Shown: positions 9,608-18,081, counted from the first letter of the stretch. The stretch is 64,000 bases of DNA from Nocardiopsis quinghaiensis (GCF_008638365.1 NZ_VWVU01000028.1:27690-91689), one strand, 5' to 3'. A program made the numbers and translations. Notes: a model not told the origin generated them from the letters alone.

Positions 9608-10353
9608 TTCCAGTTCTCCAGTCCGTGTTTGACCTCGCCCAGCAGCTCCGCCGCGAGGGCACCGTCAACGACCCGGTGGTCGAAGGTGAGGCTGAGGGTG
9701 AGCACCGGTCGGACGACGACCTCCCCGTCGCGTACGACAGGGGTGTCGGTGATGGTGCCGATCCCGAAACCCCAGGTCCCGCCGATCATCGGCAGGATGG
9801 CGCGCACCGGTTCGTGGCCCACCGACGTCACCGAGAAGGTGCCCTGGAGCCGGGCCCTGCGCCGGGGGTCGCGCAGGACGGCCTTGTAGAGCAAGCGCAC
9901 CAGCGGCAGGGGCAGGCGCTGCAGTCTGCGCACCTGGGCGAAGGGGCCATCCGGCGTGGCGTCGTCCTTCTTGTGGTCGTCGATGACCCTCTGGATGTCG
10001 GTGACGCCGAGTCCCTGCGCGGACTCGACGGATCCGGAGAGCACACAGCGCTGGCCGTCGACGGTCTTGTCGAACAGGACCTTGGCGTGCACGTCCTCGA
10101 CCGTGGCCAGCCGGGGGCGCAGGCCGTCGCGCAGGACCGTGCGGGCGTCGCCGTTGGCCGCGATCGCGTCGGCGGCGGCCTTGACGACGTAGCTGACGTA
10201 GCTGGTGCGCTCGGTCGCGGCCTCGCGGTCCCGGCGCAGCGCGGTGACGTCGACGTCGGCCAGGAGGTGGACGTGGCAGGTGTTGCGGGCGTCGCGCAGG
10301 AACGCGTAGGTCTGGCGGCGCTGGGCGGGGATGCCCCGCAGGGGTGTGCTCAC
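9604..10353 (-). CDS. 2-oxoacid dehydrogenase-type acyltransferase (Agg4/AbyA4-like, tetronate O-acetylation)
   Basis: This 249-aa protein is a stand-alone catalytic domain of the dihydrolipoamide acyltransferase family, without a lipoyl domain. The C-terminal signature FDHRVVDG carries the catalytic histidine and aspartate. It starts at GTG, overlapping the ACP stop as GTGA. In agglomerin and abyssomicin biosynthesis such proteins (Agg4, AbyA4) acetylate the primary hydroxyl of the glycerol-derived tetronate, preparing it for elimination by the partner hydrolase. The matching ACP, FkbH and FabH-like genes lie directly upstream, which supports this over a role in central metabolism. Confidence 0.88.
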   Translation of the reverse strand: MSTPLRGIPAQRRQTYAFLRDARNTCHVHLLADVDVTALRRDREAATERTSYVSYVVKAAADAIAANGDARTVLRDGLRPRLATVEDVHAKVLFDKTVDGQRCVLSGSVESAQGLGVTDIQRVIDDHKKDDATPDGPFAQVRRLQRLPLPLVRLLYKAVLRDPRRRARLQGTFSVTSVGHEPVRAILPMIGGTWGFGIGTITDTPVVRDGEVVVRPVLTLSLTFDHRVVDGALAAELLGEVKHGLENWK

Positions 10354-10604
10354 AGGTCGGCCCCGTCCCGGGCGGACACGTGGGGGTCCAGGACCGCCGC
10401 CATCTCACCGAGGGTCCGGGCGCGTTCGAACGCGTCGTAGTCGAGTTCGGCGCCCAGCTCGCGTTCCAGGTAGACGAGCACGCGCAGGGCGTTGACCGAG
10501 TCCCAGCCCTCGACGTCGGCCAGGCGCACCTCCGGGGCCAGGCCGTCCTCGTCAACGTCCAGGAGGTCGGCCACGACCTCTTTGAGCAGCTCCTCAGAGC
10601 GCAT
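10350..10604 (-). CDS. Free-standing acyl carrier protein for glyceryl units
   Basis: This 84-aa acidic helical protein has the phosphopantetheine attachment motif GWDSVNAL. It lies between the FkbH-like gene, which it overlaps by 11 bases, and the acyltransferase gene, which it overlaps by 4. In tetronate pathways a dedicated ACP carries the glyceryl group made by the FkbH enzyme from 1,3-bisphosphoglycerate and presents it to the FabH-like enzyme. Length and position fit that carrier. Confidence 0.93.
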   Translation of the reverse strand: MRSEELLKEVVADLLDVDEDGLAPEVRLADVEGWDSVNALRVLVYLERELGAELDYDAFERARTLGEMAAVLDPHVSARDGADL

Positions 10605-12495
10605 CGATGATCTCCTCGCCTTGGGTGATGGTGATCCAGGCGGGAAGCGGTGGGGGCTCCGCCAGATCGTGGTGGAAGGTACGGGCGCCGTCCGCGGCTC
10701 CCGCCTCGGCGGTCACCTCGGTGAACCCCGCCTCCGGGTAGAAGTCCGCGAACTTCGCGTTGCGGTCGGTCCGGACGAAGGAGGCGGTGACCGCGGAGGC
10801 GCCGTGGCGGAGCGCGGCGCGCAGGACGCCGCCGACGATCGCGTGTTCCACGTCACGGGAGAAGACCCGGCAGCTCATGACGATGTTGCCGATCTCCCAG
10901 GCCCCGCCGTCCCCGGGGACGAGGGCCAGCGCGGCGATCAGTCCGTTGTCGCCGAACCGGTCGGACAGGCGCGCGGCGTAGAAGCCGCCGCCCCGGTCGG
11001 TGATCCGCGCGATCTCCTCGGCGCCGTAGCGGCGGCCGGTGAGGTTGAACTGGTTGGTCTTGGCGAACAGCTGGACCACCCGGGCGGAGTTGAGCTCGCC
11101 GAAGGGCTCCAGGGAGAGCCTGGAGTCCAAGGCGTGCAGGTAGCTCTCCAGGTTGTCCGATCCCACCCGCAGCTGCTCGCGGCCGGTCTGGGCGCGGTAC
11201 ATGCCGGAGCGGCCCCGGTCCTCCTGTGTGAGCCTCAGCAGGTCGGTCCCGGCGGTGCGGGCGACGAACAGGGCGTAGCCGCTCGGGTCCGCGGGCATCT
11301 CCGGGACGGTGACCTCGGGCAGCGCGTGGCGCATGAGCTCGCGTTCGGCGGGGTTGTCGTCGACGAACACCATGGAGTCGGCGCCGATGTTGAGTTCGCG
11401 GGCGAGTTCGGCGACGTTGTCCGGCTTGGGCCGCCAGTTGGCGTGGACGGCGACCAGGTCCTCACGGGAGAGCACCATCTCGGGGTGGGTGGCGATGGCC
11501 TCCTCGGCGACGGCCTGGTCGTTCTTGGAGCTGACCGCGAGTATGACGCCCTGACGGCCGAGGTCGCGCGCCATCCGCTGCAGCTCGCTGAAGGCGGACC
11601 CCGGATAGGCGCCGCCGACGCGGACTCCGCCGACACCGTCGTCTCCGACCACCCCTCCCCACAGGGTGTCGTCCAGGTCCAGGACCAGGCACTTGCGGGC
11701 CAGCCCGAGCTCGGCGCGGGCCACGCGGGCCAGTTCCTCCGCGTAGGCGAGCAGGAAGTGGGGGGAGAACGCCTGGCTCGCGATGTGGCGCATGCGGTCG
11801 TCGGCCGCCACGGTCGGGGTGTCGAGCCCGGCCGTGTCCACGACCACCACCGAGGTGTGGTCGGCGGCCAGGGCCAGGATGTCGGCGTTCATCCGGTGCC
11901 AGGCCGAGGCCAGGCGCGCGCGGCCGGCGTAGTCGACGTGGCGTGCGCGGGCCAGCGGGGACAGGGGCACGGTGTTGAGGACGACGGTGCCCCCGAGGGT
12001 GCTCCGGCACGCGTGCGCCCACTCCCCCAGCTCGGCGGCGAACCCGGCGCAGCGCTGCTCCACCTGATCGAGGTCGAGGGGGTCGGCCACGGCCGACAGG
12101 ACGGCCCTGTCGTCGAGCAGGCAGCTGACCACGCGGGGTGCCAGCTCGCCGAGCTCGGGCGCCCCGGTGAGGATCTCCAGCCGCCACTGGTCGAACCCCG
12201 CGGTGCGTGTGGTGGCGACGACGCCTTCACGGGCCAGTACGGCGACGGCCATGGGCGGCAGCGGATCGATCGTGGAGCTGGCGAGGAAGGCGATCCGTGT
12301 CTCGCGGAAGGTGCCGGACTCGGTGAGCGCGACGCGCTGTTTGGCGCCGTCGACGATGCGCCCGGCCGCCTCCAGGTCGAGCGGATCGGTCAGTCCGGCG
12401 ATCAGCGCGCGGACCCGGCCGGGGTCGGTGCCCAGGCCGGCGCGTTTGAGCGCGCGCAACTCGGTGATCGGTCCGAGGCGCTCGGTGGTGCTCAA
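10594..12495 (-). CDS. FkbH-like bifunctional phosphatase/glyceryl-S-ACP synthase
   Basis: The protein is 633 aa from a TTG at 12495 that overlaps the upstream stop as TTGA and has GGAGGAGAGG just before it. The middle carries the HAD phosphatase motif DLDDTLWGG, with the later HAD motifs SSKND and VDDNPAER; the C-terminal third looks like an N-acyltransferase (GNAT) fold. FkbH-like enzymes dephosphorylate 1,3-bisphosphoglycerate and load the glyceryl group on an ACP. That unit supplies the three carbons of tetronate rings here, or of methoxymalonyl extender units in other clusters. No partner acyl-ACP dehydrogenases are visible, which argues for tetronate. Confidence 0.92.
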   Translation of the reverse strand: MSTTERLGPITELRALKRAGLGTDPGRVRALIAGLTDPLDLEAAGRIVDGAKQRVALTESGTFRETRIAFLASSTIDPLPPMAVAVLAREGVVATTRTAGFDQWRLEILTGAPELGELAPRVVSCLLDDRAVLSAVADPLDLDQVEQRCAGFAAELGEWAHACRSTLGGTVVLNTVPLSPLARARHVDYAGRARLASAWHRMNADILALAADHTSVVVVDTAGLDTPTVAADDRMRHIASQAFSPHFLLAYAEELARVARAELGLARKCLVLDLDDTLWGGVVGDDGVGGVRVGGAYPGSAFSELQRMARDLGRQGVILAVSSKNDQAVAEEAIATHPEMVLSREDLVAVHANWRPKPDNVAELARELNIGADSMVFVDDNPAERELMRHALPEVTVPEMPADPSGYALFVARTAGTDLLRLTQEDRGRSGMYRAQTGREQLRVGSDNLESYLHALDSRLSLEPFGELNSARVVQLFAKTNQFNLTGRRYGAEEIARITDRGGGFYAARLSDRFGDNGLIAALALVPGDGGAWEIGNIVMSCRVFSRDVEHAIVGGVLRAALRHGASAVTASFVRTDRNAKFADFYPEAGFTEVTAEAGAADGARTFHHDLAEPPPLPAWITITQGEEIIDAL

Positions 12496-13556
12496 CGGTC
12501 CTCTCCTCCGTCCCAGCGCAGCGCCATCCCGGAGACGACCCACTTGGAGGACTCGATCGCGGTGAGCAGCACGCGTCCGCCGTGGCCGTCGGGGGCGTCG
12601 GCGATGCGGCGCAGAGCCCGGTTGAGCTGGATGAACGGCAGGGCGTTGCCGTTGTTCCCGGTGTCGGCGACGCAGGAGACCGCCTGCTCGGGTCGCACCC
12701 CCATGTGCTCGCGGATGCGCTCGGTCATCACACCGTTGAGCTGGGGGGTGAGGACGTGCTCGACCTCGGCGACCGGCCAGCCGACGGACGCGGCCAGTTC
12801 CGTGAGGACCTCGGCGGCCAGGCCGGGCACGTTGGCCTCGATGGCCTTGTAGTCCTCCTCGGCCATCGGTTCGGGAACCGGTTCGCCCTTGGGTCCGGGG
12901 ACCGCAGGGGCTCCCCCGGCGCCGTACCAGCGGACCAGTTGGGCCGGTTCACGGCCCTTGCCGACGGTGCGCAGGATCATGTGCTCGGTGGTCAGCGCGG
13001 GGCCCCCGCCCCCGGCCTCGACCACGGCGGCTCCGGCGCCGTCCCCGAACATCGCGAAGTTGACCATCCCGGCGGGACCGAGTTCGCGGACCGCCTCGTC
13101 GCTGGAGGGCATCAGCCTGCGGCAGGTGTCGGCGCCGATCACCAGGCCGCGTTCGGCCCCCGAGGCCAGCAGGGCACGGGCCGTGTAGAGGCCCTGGAGG
13201 GCTCCGGCGCATCCGGACATCAGCTGGAAGACGGGCAGGTCGTTCAGACCGAGCCGGTCGGCGACGAGGTTGGCCGTCGACGGCATCAGGTGGTCGGGCG
13301 AGGCGGTGGCGAGGATGAGGAAGTCCAGGTCGCCCGGCCCCACGGCGGCGGAGTCCATGGCCTGTCTCCCGGCGTCGGTGGCCAGTTCGCCCGTGAGCTT
13401 GGGTACCCCGTCCGGACTGTCCGGATCGCACAGGTACCGGGTGCGGTTGCCGGTGATCCGCTCGAGCCACCGCTCGTGCAGCCCGAAGCGTTCGGCGAGG
13501 TCGCGGTTGGTCACGGGGGTGCCCGGCAGTACCTCGCTCAGGGCTTTGATACGCAT
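12492..13556 (-). CDS. FabH-like (KAS III-type) ketosynthase, tetronate-forming (RkD/AbyA1-like)
   Basis: The protein is 354 aa with a thiolase fold. The nucleophile is Cys116 in LMSGCAGAL and the late asparagine region reads DTGNNGNA (near 299-305). The histidine motif normally written PHQAN reads TPQLN at 270-274, so proline stands where the catalytic histidine is expected. Proteins of this group join the polyketide chain to glyceryl-ACP, making both the C-C and C-O bonds of the tetronate. It is the first gene of the operon, behind a 0.9-kb intergenic region, with a GGAAGAG-type ribosome site. Confidence 0.88.
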   Translation of the reverse strand: MRIKALSEVLPGTPVTNRDLAERFGLHERWLERITGNRTRYLCDPDSPDGVPKLTGELATDAGRQAMDSAAVGPGDLDFLILATASPDHLMPSTANLVADRLGLNDLPVFQLMSGCAGALQGLYTARALLASGAERGLVIGADTCRRLMPSSDEAVRELGPAGMVNFAMFGDGAGAAVVEAGGGGPALTTEHMILRTVGKGREPAQLVRWYGAGGAPAVPGPKGEPVPEPMAEEDYKAIEANVPGLAAEVLTELAASVGWPVAEVEHVLTPQLNGVMTERIREHMGVRPEQAVSCVADTGNNGNALPFIQLNRALRRIADAPDGHGGRVLLTAIESSKWVVSGMALRWDGGEDR

Positions 13557-13745
13557 TCGACTCTTCCCATAGAAGTGGTTTCACCCGACGGTGACTTAAA
13601 AGTTCAACATTGGGATAAACCCGATGTGACCCTCGCCACTCTGCTGGAAGCCGAGGTGGCTGTTCACCCGGGCCAATGCCCTGGAAACTGCCACGGCCTC
13701 GCTGCCATCTATGACGACATTAGAGACACAAAGGGCAGAACGGCC

Positions 13746-13784
13746 ACCCCTAAAGCGAGCTCGGGAACCCCTAGAAGACCCCTA
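13746..13784 (-). promoter_or_regulatory. Three ACCCCTA heptamers (TAGGGGT on coding strand) at 21- and 11-bp steps
   Basis: ACCCCTA begins at 13746, 13767 and 13778. Steps of 21 and 11 bp place the copies on the same DNA face. SARP activators of antibiotic clusters bind direct heptamers repeated every 11 or 22 bp upstream of their promoters. The copies lie about 190-230 bp upstream of the operon's first start codon. Confidence 0.4.
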
Positions 13785-13814
13785 AGAACATAAGGACATA
13801 AGGACAGAAGGCGA
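13783..13814. repeat. Four tandem 8-bp repeats (TAAGGACA type)
   Basis: Consecutive octamers read TAAGAACA, TAAGGACA, TAAGGACA and GAAGGCGA. They abut the heptamer block, so the two may act together as a regulator site or be simple slippage. Confidence 0.6.
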
Positions 13815-14484
13815 CAGTACGGCGACACACAGTAGGTTTCTCATGTGTTTCCAAGGGCCTCTTCCGCTTTCCCGAAAGTGTTACCTGAAGTAGCCCCGCG
13901 TTGCGCGGCGACCCTGCCAGCGAGTCGTCCGGCGGCCACTCCCCGCGACCGCGCCCGCTCGCACCCCGGACCGTTTCCCGCCCGGAGAGGGCCAGGGCGC
14001 TCGTCGTCCCACCGCGCCCGGACAGGGAATTCCGATACCGACCGGGACGTGCGGACGGACCCGCGCGCCGGAACCCTCCGGGAATCCACCCGGAAACCGT
14101 CCGTGTCCACCCGGACACACGCCACGGTTTCCACGAAACGGTCCGCCCCCATACCGAAGCCCGCACCGCCGCCTTTTCCGCGGAGAAGCAGCCGGGGGAA
14201 ATTCGGCTTCGCTTCTCCTGCACGCCATGTGGATGACCTCGCGTGTACGGCGTTTCGGACCCGGCGTTATGCCATGGACTCGAAGCCGGAGGTGAAGCAA
14301 GTCGAAACCCGGTTCATCCCTGAAGCGCCGCATAGGGAAATTCCCCTTTTCCGGAACCCCGTACCAAAGGAAACGCCCCTGACACCCGCGTGTGACACTC
14401 CGACGGGGAGGAGGACGACGGCCTTCCCGCCGCCCGCTGGCCTAACCTGTCGACCGCACGTATCCGGCACCCCGACAGGACACG

Positions 14485-15462
14485 GTGATCATGAACGACG
14501 TCCAGCTTCGCCGCCTCGGCCGCTCCGACCTGCGCGTGTCCCCCCTGTGCCTGGGCGGGAACGTCTTCGGTTGGACCGCGGACGAGCGCGCCTCCTTCCA
14601 GATCCTGGACGCCTACACGGCGGCGGGAGGCAACTTCGTCGACACGGCCGACTCCTACTCCGCCTGGGTCGAGGGACACCGGGGCGGCGAGTCCGAGACG
14701 GTCATCGGCCGCTGGCTGGCCTCCCGCGGGCGGCCCTCGGACCTGGTCATCGCCACGAAGGTCAGCCGGCACCCCGACTTCCCGGGCCTGTCCGGACCCA
14801 ACGTCAAGGCGGCCGCGAAGGCCTCCCTGGAACGGCTGGGCGTGGGGACCATCGACCTGTACTACGCGCACTTCGACGACACCGAGACCCCGCTGGCCGA
14901 GAGCGCGCGGGCCTTCTCCGAGCTGGTGGACGAGGGCAGGGTGCGCTACGTGGGCCTGTCCAACCACGGCCCCGACCGCATCCGCGAGTGGCTGGACGTC
15001 TGTGAGCGGGAGGGGCTGCACGCCCCGGTGTGCGTGCAGCCCCCGTACAACCTGATGGAGCGCGGGATCGAGTCCGACCTGGTGCCGCTGGCCCGGGAGC
15101 GCGGTCTGGCCCTGCTGCCCTACTTCGGCCTGGCCCGCGGCTTCCTCACCGGCAAGTACCGTCCGGGCGCCGCCGAGGTCGACAGCCCGCGTGCGGGCAG
15201 GGCCCGCGCCTACCTGGACGATCCGCGCGGTGAGCGGGTGCTCCGGGCGCTGGACGCCGTCGCCGAGCGCAGCGGCATCCCCCAGGCGGCCGTCGCGCTG
15301 TCGTGGCTGGCGGACCGGCCCTCCGTGGTGTCGGTGCTCGCCAGCGCCCGCAGTCCCCAGCAGCTCGTGGACCTGCTGCCCGTCAACCGGGTCCGGCTGG
15401 GCGAGGAGCCCGTGTCCCTGCTCACCGAGGCCTCCGACCCCGAGCACTCCACGGCCTCCTGA
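14485..15462 (+). CDS. Aldo/keto reductase
   Basis: The protein is 325 aa with the (beta/alpha)8 aldo/keto reductase signature: the NADPH-barrel start (LGRSDLRVSPLCLGG), the catalytic aspartate and tyrosine in FVDTADSYS, a lysine in IATKVS, and the histidine in YYAHFDD. It should reduce an aldehyde or ketone with NADPH in the cytoplasm. The start may be GTG at 14485 or ATG at 14491; AGGA lies four bases before the GTG. It is divergent from the tetronate operon and has no other partner, so a pathway role is not implied, although the shared promoter region leaves it open. Confidence 0.9.
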   Translation: MIMNDVQLRRLGRSDLRVSPLCLGGNVFGWTADERASFQILDAYTAAGGNFVDTADSYSAWVEGHRGGESETVIGRWLASRGRPSDLVIATKVSRHPDFPGLSGPNVKAAAKASLERLGVGTIDLYYAHFDDTETPLAESARAFSELVDEGRVRYVGLSNHGPDRIREWLDVCEREGLHAPVCVQPPYNLMERGIESDLVPLARERGLALLPYFGLARGFLTGKYRPGAAEVDSPRAGRARAYLDDPRGERVLRALDAVAERSGIPQAAVALSWLADRPSVVSVLASARSPQQLVDLLPVNRVRLGEEPVSLLTEASDPEHSTAS

Positions 15463-15501
15463 CGCCCTCCCGGACGCGCTCGGACAGGATCCGTCAGGAG
15501 G
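15455..15501. terminator. Possible bidirectional terminator between convergent genes
   Basis: A 10-bp perfect stem (CCTCCTGACG with CGTCAGGAGG) encloses a 27-base loop. It sits between the convergent aldo/keto reductase and metX genes. The long loop makes it a weak call. Confidence 0.35.
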
Positions 15502-15550
15502 GGAGGGTCAGGGCCGGGGGCCGGGGGAGGCAGGGCCCGCCGCGTCCGTG

Positions 15551-16690
15551 TCAGTCCTGGTCGGCCAGGAGTTCGCGGACCAGGGCGGAGACCTGTTCGA
15601 CCTCGACGAGGAACCCGTCGTGGCCGTGCGGTGAGGTGATCACCCGGGCACGCCCGGGCACGGGCAGGCGGCGGGCGATCTCGTCCTGCTGCCCCAGCGG
15701 GTAGAGGTGGTCGCTGCTCACCCCCGCCACGATGGTCCGCTCGGGCATCCGGCGCAGGGCCTCAGCCGCACCGCCCCGCCCCCGCCCCACGTCGTGGCCG
15801 TTCATCGCCTCGGTCAGCAGTACGTAGCTGGCCGCGTCGAAGCGGCGGGACAGCTTCCGCGCGTGGTGGTCGAGGTAGGACTCCACCGCGAAACGGCCGC
15901 CCGACCCGGGGTCCTCCCCCTCCTGGGGACGGCGGCCGAACCGGTCGTCGAACTCGTCCGCGCCCCGGTAGGTGACGTGCGCGATCCGCCGCGCCACACC
16001 CAGTCCGGCACCCGGGGACCGGCCGGTGTCGTGGTAGTCGCCGCCGCACCAGTCCGGGTCGGCGCGGATGGCGTGCAGCTGGGGCGCGGCCCAGGCGATC
16101 TGCCAGGCGGTGGTGGCCGCCGGGCAGGCCAGGAGCAGGAGCCGGCGGACGCGTTCGGGGAAGGTCGCCGCCCACTCCAGGGCGCGCATGCCGCCCATGG
16201 AACCGCCGATCACCGCCGCCCAGGAGTCGATCCCCAGGGCGTCCGCGAGCGCCTCCTCGGCGCGCGCGGTGTCGCGGATGGTGATGCTCGGGAACCGGCT
16301 GCCCCACGCCCTCCCGTCCGGCGCGGGTGTGGAGGGGCCGGTACTGCCCTGGCAACCGCCCAGCACGTTGGGGGCCACCACGAAGAACCGGTCGGTGTCC
16401 AGGGCCAGTCCCGGCCCGACCAGCCCCTCCCACCAGCCGGGGCTGGGATGGCCGGGGCCCGCCGGGCCGGTGACGTGGGCGTCACCGGTGAGCGCGTGCA
16501 GCACGAGGACCGCGTTGGTGCCGTGCGCGTTGGGCGTGCCCCAGGTCTGGTAGGCGATGCGCGCGCCGGGCAGGCGCTGCCCCGACTCCAGCTCCAGGGG
16601 CGCGTCCCACCCGACCCAGAGCCGTTCGCCCACGGGGTCGCCGGTGCCCCCCCCCCCCCGGGGGGCGCCACGGCTGGGAGCCTCGGTCAC
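15551..16690 (-). CDS. metX: Homoserine O-acetyltransferase
   Basis: The 379-aa alpha/beta hydrolase-fold enzyme transfers acetyl from acetyl-CoA to homoserine in methionine synthesis. Typical MetX motifs are present: YQTWGTPN, LHALTGDAH, the nucleophile elbow GGSMGGMRALEW, and the C-terminal acid/histidine segments SSDHLYP and GHDGFLVE. The ATG overlaps the metY stop as ATGA. Codons 10-15 lie in a run of 13 G on the coding strand, so a one-base slip would break the frame. A GTG at codon 20 could serve as a downstream start that avoids the tract. Confidence 0.93.
   Translation of the reverse strand: MTEAPSRGAPRGGGGTGDPVGERLWVGWDAPLELESGQRLPGARIAYQTWGTPNAHGTNAVLVLHALTGDAHVTGPAGPGHPSPGWWEGLVGPGLALDTDRFFVVAPNVLGGCQGSTGPSTPAPDGRAWGSRFPSITIRDTARAEEALADALGIDSWAAVIGGSMGGMRALEWAATFPERVRRLLLLACPAATTAWQIAWAAPQLHAIRADPDWCGGDYHDTGRSPGAGLGVARRIAHVTYRGADEFDDRFGRRPQEGEDPGSGGRFAVESYLDHHARKLSRRFDAASYVLLTEAMNGHDVGRGRGGAAEALRRMPERTIVAGVSSDHLYPLGQQDEIARRLPVPGRARVITSPHGHDGFLVEVEQVSALVRELLADQD
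16647..16665. repeat. C13G6 homopolymer block inside metX
   Basis: Thirteen consecutive C are followed by six G on the plus strand. On the coding strand this is G13 and encodes the glycine run near residues 11-15 of MetX. Confidence 0.9.
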
Positions 16691-18003
16691 TGCTGCGCCT
16701 TCGCGGCCTGGAACCCCAGTTCCAGGTCGGCCTTGAGGTCGTCCACGTGCTCCAGGCCGACCGCGAGGCGGATCAGCCCCGGGGTGACCCCGGAGACGGC
16801 CTGCTCCTCGGGGGAGAGCTGGCCGTGCGTGGTGCTGGCGGGATGGACGATGAGGCTGCGCACGTCGCCGATGTTGACCAGCTGGCTGAACAGCTCGGTG
16901 CCGTCCACGAAGGCCCGTCCGGAGTCGACGCCGCCGTGCAGGTCGAAGGAGACGACGGCGCCCGCGCCCCGGGGCAGGTACCGGCGCGCCAGCTCGTTGG
17001 AGGGGCTGGAGGGCAGGCCCGCGTAGTAGACCTTCTCGACCTCGTCACGCGACTCCAACCACTCGGCGAGGGCCTGGGCGTTGGCGACGTGGCGCTCCAT
17101 GCGCAGTGACAGGGTCTCGATGCCCTGGAGGATGAGGAAGCTGTTGAGCGGGGCGATGGCCGCGCCGGTGTCGCGCAGCAGCTGGACGCGCAGCTTCGCC
17201 GCGTAGGCGCCCGGGCCGAGGGCCTCCCAGTACTTGAGGCCGTGGTAGCTGGGATCGGGCTCGACGAAGTCGGGGAACCGGTCGCCGTGAGCGCCGAAGT
17301 CGAAGGTGCCCGCGTCCACGACCGCCCCGGCGACGGTGGTGCCGTGCCCGCCGAGGTACTTGGTGGCCGAGTGCACGACGATGTCGGCACCGTGCTCGAT
17401 GGGCCGCAGCAGATAGGGCGTGGGCACGGTGTTGTCGACGATGAGCGGCACGCCCTCGGCGTGCGCGGTGTCGGCGACGGCACGTACGTCCAGGACGTTG
17501 CCGCCGGGGTTGGCGAGGGTCTCGGCGAAGTAGAACCCCGTCTCGGGGCGGGTGGCCGCGCGCCAGGCCTCGGGGTCGTTCTGGTCCTCGACGAAGCTGA
17601 CCTTGATGCCGAGCCTGGGCAGCGTGTAGCGGAACAGGTTGTAGGTGCCGCCGTAGAGCAGGGGGCTCGCGACGGCGTGGCCGCCCGAGCCGACCAGGTT
17701 GAGCACGGCGGCGGTGACGGCGGCCGCTCCCGAGGCGAAGGCGACGGACGCGACACCGCCCTCCAGCGCGGTCATGCGCTGCTCCAGCACGTCCTGCGTG
17801 GGGTTCATGATCCGCGTGTAGATGTTGCCCGGTTCGGCGAGGCTGAAGAGGTCGGCGCCGTGCTGGGTGTCGCGGAAGACGTAGGAGGTCGTCTGGTAGA
17901 TGGGCGTGGCCCGGGCGTTGGTGGTGGGGTCGGGCTGGGCCCCGGAGTGGATCTGCCGGGTCTCGAAGGACCAGGCCTGTTCGGGAGTGGCGTCGGCGGT
18001 CAT
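16687..18003 (-). CDS. metY: O-acetylhomoserine sulfhydrylase (aminocarboxypropyltransferase)
   Basis: This 438-aa PLP enzyme of the Cys/Met metabolism family makes homocysteine from O-acetylhomoserine and sulfide. The PLP lysine is in SATKYLGGHG; other family motifs are YTRIMNPT, FASGAAA, VDNTVPTPYL and the C-terminal HPASTTHGQL. The last distinguishes the OAH-sulfhydrylase group. It forms a two-gene operon with metX. A leader peptide and a likely promoter lie 80-160 bp upstream, pointing to attenuation by sulfur-amino-acid supply. AGAGG stands eight bases before the ATG. Confidence 0.95.
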   Translation of the reverse strand: MTADATPEQAWSFETRQIHSGAQPDPTTNARATPIYQTTSYVFRDTQHGADLFSLAEPGNIYTRIMNPTQDVLEQRMTALEGGVASVAFASGAAAVTAAVLNLVGSGGHAVASPLLYGGTYNLFRYTLPRLGIKVSFVEDQNDPEAWRAATRPETGFYFAETLANPGGNVLDVRAVADTAHAEGVPLIVDNTVPTPYLLRPIEHGADIVVHSATKYLGGHGTTVAGAVVDAGTFDFGAHGDRFPDFVEPDPSYHGLKYWEALGPGAYAAKLRVQLLRDTGAAIAPLNSFLILQGIETLSLRMERHVANAQALAEWLESRDEVEKVYYAGLPSSPSNELARRYLPRGAGAVVSFDLHGGVDSGRAFVDGTELFSQLVNIGDVRSLIVHPASTTHGQLSPEEQAVSGVTPGLIRLAVGLEHVDDLKADLELGFQAAKAQQ

Positions 18004-18081
18004 GGCGCAACCTCTGTTCGGTGTTCAGGTCAGGGAAACAGGGCTCTGGGACGGTGGACGGCCCCGCCGACCACCGAGGAG

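Larger units (their letters stand above)
13557..14484. promoter_or_regulatory. Divergent intergenic region with no credible gene
   Basis: This 0.9-kb stretch separates the minus-strand tetronate operon from a plus-strand aldo/keto reductase. Composition drops in GC at 13590-13850, as expected for a promoter region. Short open frames exist but lack ribosome sites and show no recognisable protein. It contains heptamer and octamer direct repeats (listed separately), a small inverted repeat CTTTC-CC-GAAAG at 13867-13878, and GGGAAATTCCC at 14335-14345. I could not place a convincing -35/-10 pair. Confidence 0.6.

Noticed and set aside
13845..14333. Open frames in the intergenic region before the aldo/keto reductase
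   Set aside because: The frames overlap on both strands, are Arg/Pro-rich, have no ribosome site and match no family.
18004..18081. A possible SAM riboswitch before metY
   Set aside because: The leader is too short for the known SAM classes and no conserved core was recognisable; the leader peptide explains the region better.
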